Source: Burkholderiales bacterium (GTDB taxonomy: Bacteria > Pseudomonadota > Gammaproteobacteria > Burkholderiales > Usitatibacteraceae). From it: a stretch of 6,985 nucleotides of DNA. Numbering within the stretch: the first letter of the stretch is position 1; the number at the start of each line of letters is the position of its first letter. The stretch is from assembly GCA_026786225.1 (NCBI GenBank), contig JAJAYN010000004.1, positions 1 to 6,985 of the forward strand, read 5' to 3'. The position numbers were made by a program, and so were the translations under genes. Shown piece after piece: positions 6,071 to 6,985 of the stretch. The notes under the pieces were generated by a model, which worked only from the letters and a program-made list of their open reading frames with translations, did no database searches and had not been told where the DNA came from.

Positions 6071-6099
6071 TGTTGGTGCAGTGAAACACCGCACCAACA
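6071..6099 (-). repeat. Strong stem-loop just after the rpoA stop codon
   Basis: TGTTGGTGC (6071-6079) and GCACCAACA (6091-6099) pair perfectly over 9 bp. After one mismatch, GTG/CAC (6081-6083 / 6087-6089) adds three pairs around an AAA loop. In the minus-strand transcript the hairpin begins 10 nt after the rpoA stop and is followed, 13 nt later, by six U (6052-6057). The spacing is too long for a standard terminator, so partial termination, RNase processing or mRNA stabilisation between rpoA and rplQ are the candidate roles. Confidence 0.7.
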
Positions 6100-6109
6100 T
6101 CAGCAAAAC

Positions 6110-6985
6110 TTATTTTGTTATGCCTGCAACCGGCCAGTTCTCCAGCTTCATGCCGAGGGTCAGGCCTTTGCTTGCGAGTACTTCCTTGATTTCGTTCAAC
6201 GACTTGCGGCCCAGATTTGGTGTCTTCAACAATTCGTTTTCGGTACGTTGAATCAGATCACCGATGTAATAAATATTCTCAGCCTTGAGGCAATTGGCGG
6301 AGCGCACGGTAAGTTCGAGATCATCCACCGGCTGCAACAGGATCGGATCGATCTGTGGCATCTTGGCTTCTTCTGCCTGCATTGGCGTGCCTTGGAGATC
6401 GGCAAACACCGACAGCTGATCAACCAACACGCGAGCCGCATAACGGACCGCTTCTTCCGGCTCAATGGCACCGTTGGTTTCGATGTCCATCACCAGACGA
6501 TCAAGATCGGTGCGCTGCTCTACACGGGCGCTTTCAACGGCATAGCTCACACGACGAACAGGCGAGTAGGAAGCATCCAACAGGATGGAACCAGCCGAAC
6601 GAGTATCTTGCTCGGTACGACGCGCGGTTGCCGCGACATAGCCACGGCCTTTTTCGACTTTGATCTGCATATCGATCTTGCCGCCGGCAGTCAGGTGCGC
6701 AATGACGTGCTCAGGATTCAGGATTTCGACATCGTGCGTCTGCTCGATATCGGCACCCGTGACGGCGCCGGCAGTCGCTTTTTTCAGCTTCAGCGTGACA
6801 TCGTTACGGTTGTGCAGCTTCATCACCAAACCTTTGAGGTTCAGCAGGATGTCAACCACGTCTTCTTGCACGCCTTCCAGCGTGGAGTATTCATGGAGAA
6901 CGCCGGCGATCTTCACTTCGGTCGGCGCGTAGCCGGGCATCGAAGAAAGCAAAATGCGGCGAAGTGCGTTGCCGAGGGTGTGGCC
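6110..6985 (-). CDS. rpoA: DNA-directed RNA polymerase subunit alpha (partial, N-terminus beyond right edge)
   Basis: The frame is open to the window edge, giving 291 codons before the stop. Comparison with E. coli RpoA suggests about 35 N-terminal residues are missing. The subunit nucleates core RNA polymerase assembly and its C-terminal domain contacts UP-element DNA and activators. Visible N-terminal domain features are GHTLGNALRRILLSSMPGYA at the edge, GVLHEYSTLEGVQEDVVDIL and VESARVEQRTDLDRLVMDIE. A short linker leads to DPILLQPVDDLELTVRSANC and the C-terminal domain, with the DNA-contacting RSANCLKAE and LLKTPNLGRKSLNEIK segments intact. It ends LENWPVAGITK. An internal ATG at 6950-6952 is not the true start, because conserved alpha sequence continues upstream of it. 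The gene precedes rplQ in the alpha operon; its promoter and the preceding ribosomal genes are outside the window. Confidence 0.99.
   Translation of the reverse strand, partial: GHTLGNALRRILLSSMPGYAPTEVKIAGVLHEYSTLEGVQEDVVDILLNLKGLVMKLHNRNDVTLKLKKATAGAVTGADIEQTHDVEILNPEHVIAHLTAGGKIDMQIKVEKGRGYVAATARRTEQDTRSAGSILLDASYSPVRRVSYAVESARVEQRTDLDRLVMDIETNGAIEPEEAVRYAARVLVDQLSVFADLQGTPMQAEEAKMPQIDPILLQPVDDLELTVRSANCLKAENIYYIGDLIQRTENELLKTPNLGRKSLNEIKEVLASKGLTLGMKLENWPVAGITK

Noticed and set aside
5964..6251. 95-aa plus-strand ORF over the rpoA-rplQ spacer
   Set aside because: It is antisense to the rpoA C-terminal domain and the spacer, with no family similarity.

Overview
This window looks like an ordinary chromosomal housekeeping segment from a member of the Betaproteobacteria. 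Several things point there. The RpoA, L17 and AspRS proteins read like betaproteobacterial versions. The order of a short FmdB-type zinc ribbon, a DUF502 membrane protein and aspS is one I know from that class. The AspRS carries both residues that mark a non-discriminating enzyme. All genes look similar in base and codon use, and I see no mobile element, phage gene, CRISPR array, tRNA or rRNA.

Layout, left to right. Positions 1-1316 (minus strand) hold a fructokinase of the ROK family (mak), followed downstream by the 5' part of a zinc-less quinone oxidoreductase gene that runs off the left edge. Divergent from mak, with 82 bp between them, is a plus-strand polyphosphate kinase 2 gene (class III-like, 1399-2226). 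After an extended -10 promoter (about 2264-2272) comes a plus-strand group: an FmdB-family zinc ribbon with an Ala/Pro/Lys-rich tail (2355-2726), a DUF502/COV-family membrane protein starting with GTG (2745-3395) and aspS (3572-5356). A perfect 14-bp inverted repeat spans the DUF502 stop codon. The aspS 3' region holds nested inverted repeats and ends at a strong bidirectional terminator (5531-5558) shared with the convergent rplQ.

The right end, on the minus strand, is the tail of the ribosomal alpha operon: rpoA (5' end beyond the window), then rplQ. The 131-bp spacer between these two genes contains two perfect stem-loops.

Functionally the window joins core information processing (RNA polymerase alpha, ribosomal protein L17, aspartyl-tRNA synthetase) with a small metabolic block (fructose phosphorylation, polyphosphate-driven nucleotide phosphorylation, quinone reduction). 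I found no convincing new multi-gene system. The points most worth a second look are the non-coding structures at 3385-3421, 5396-5481 and 6011-6099, and the predicted dual tRNA-Asp/tRNA-Asn specificity of the AspRS.
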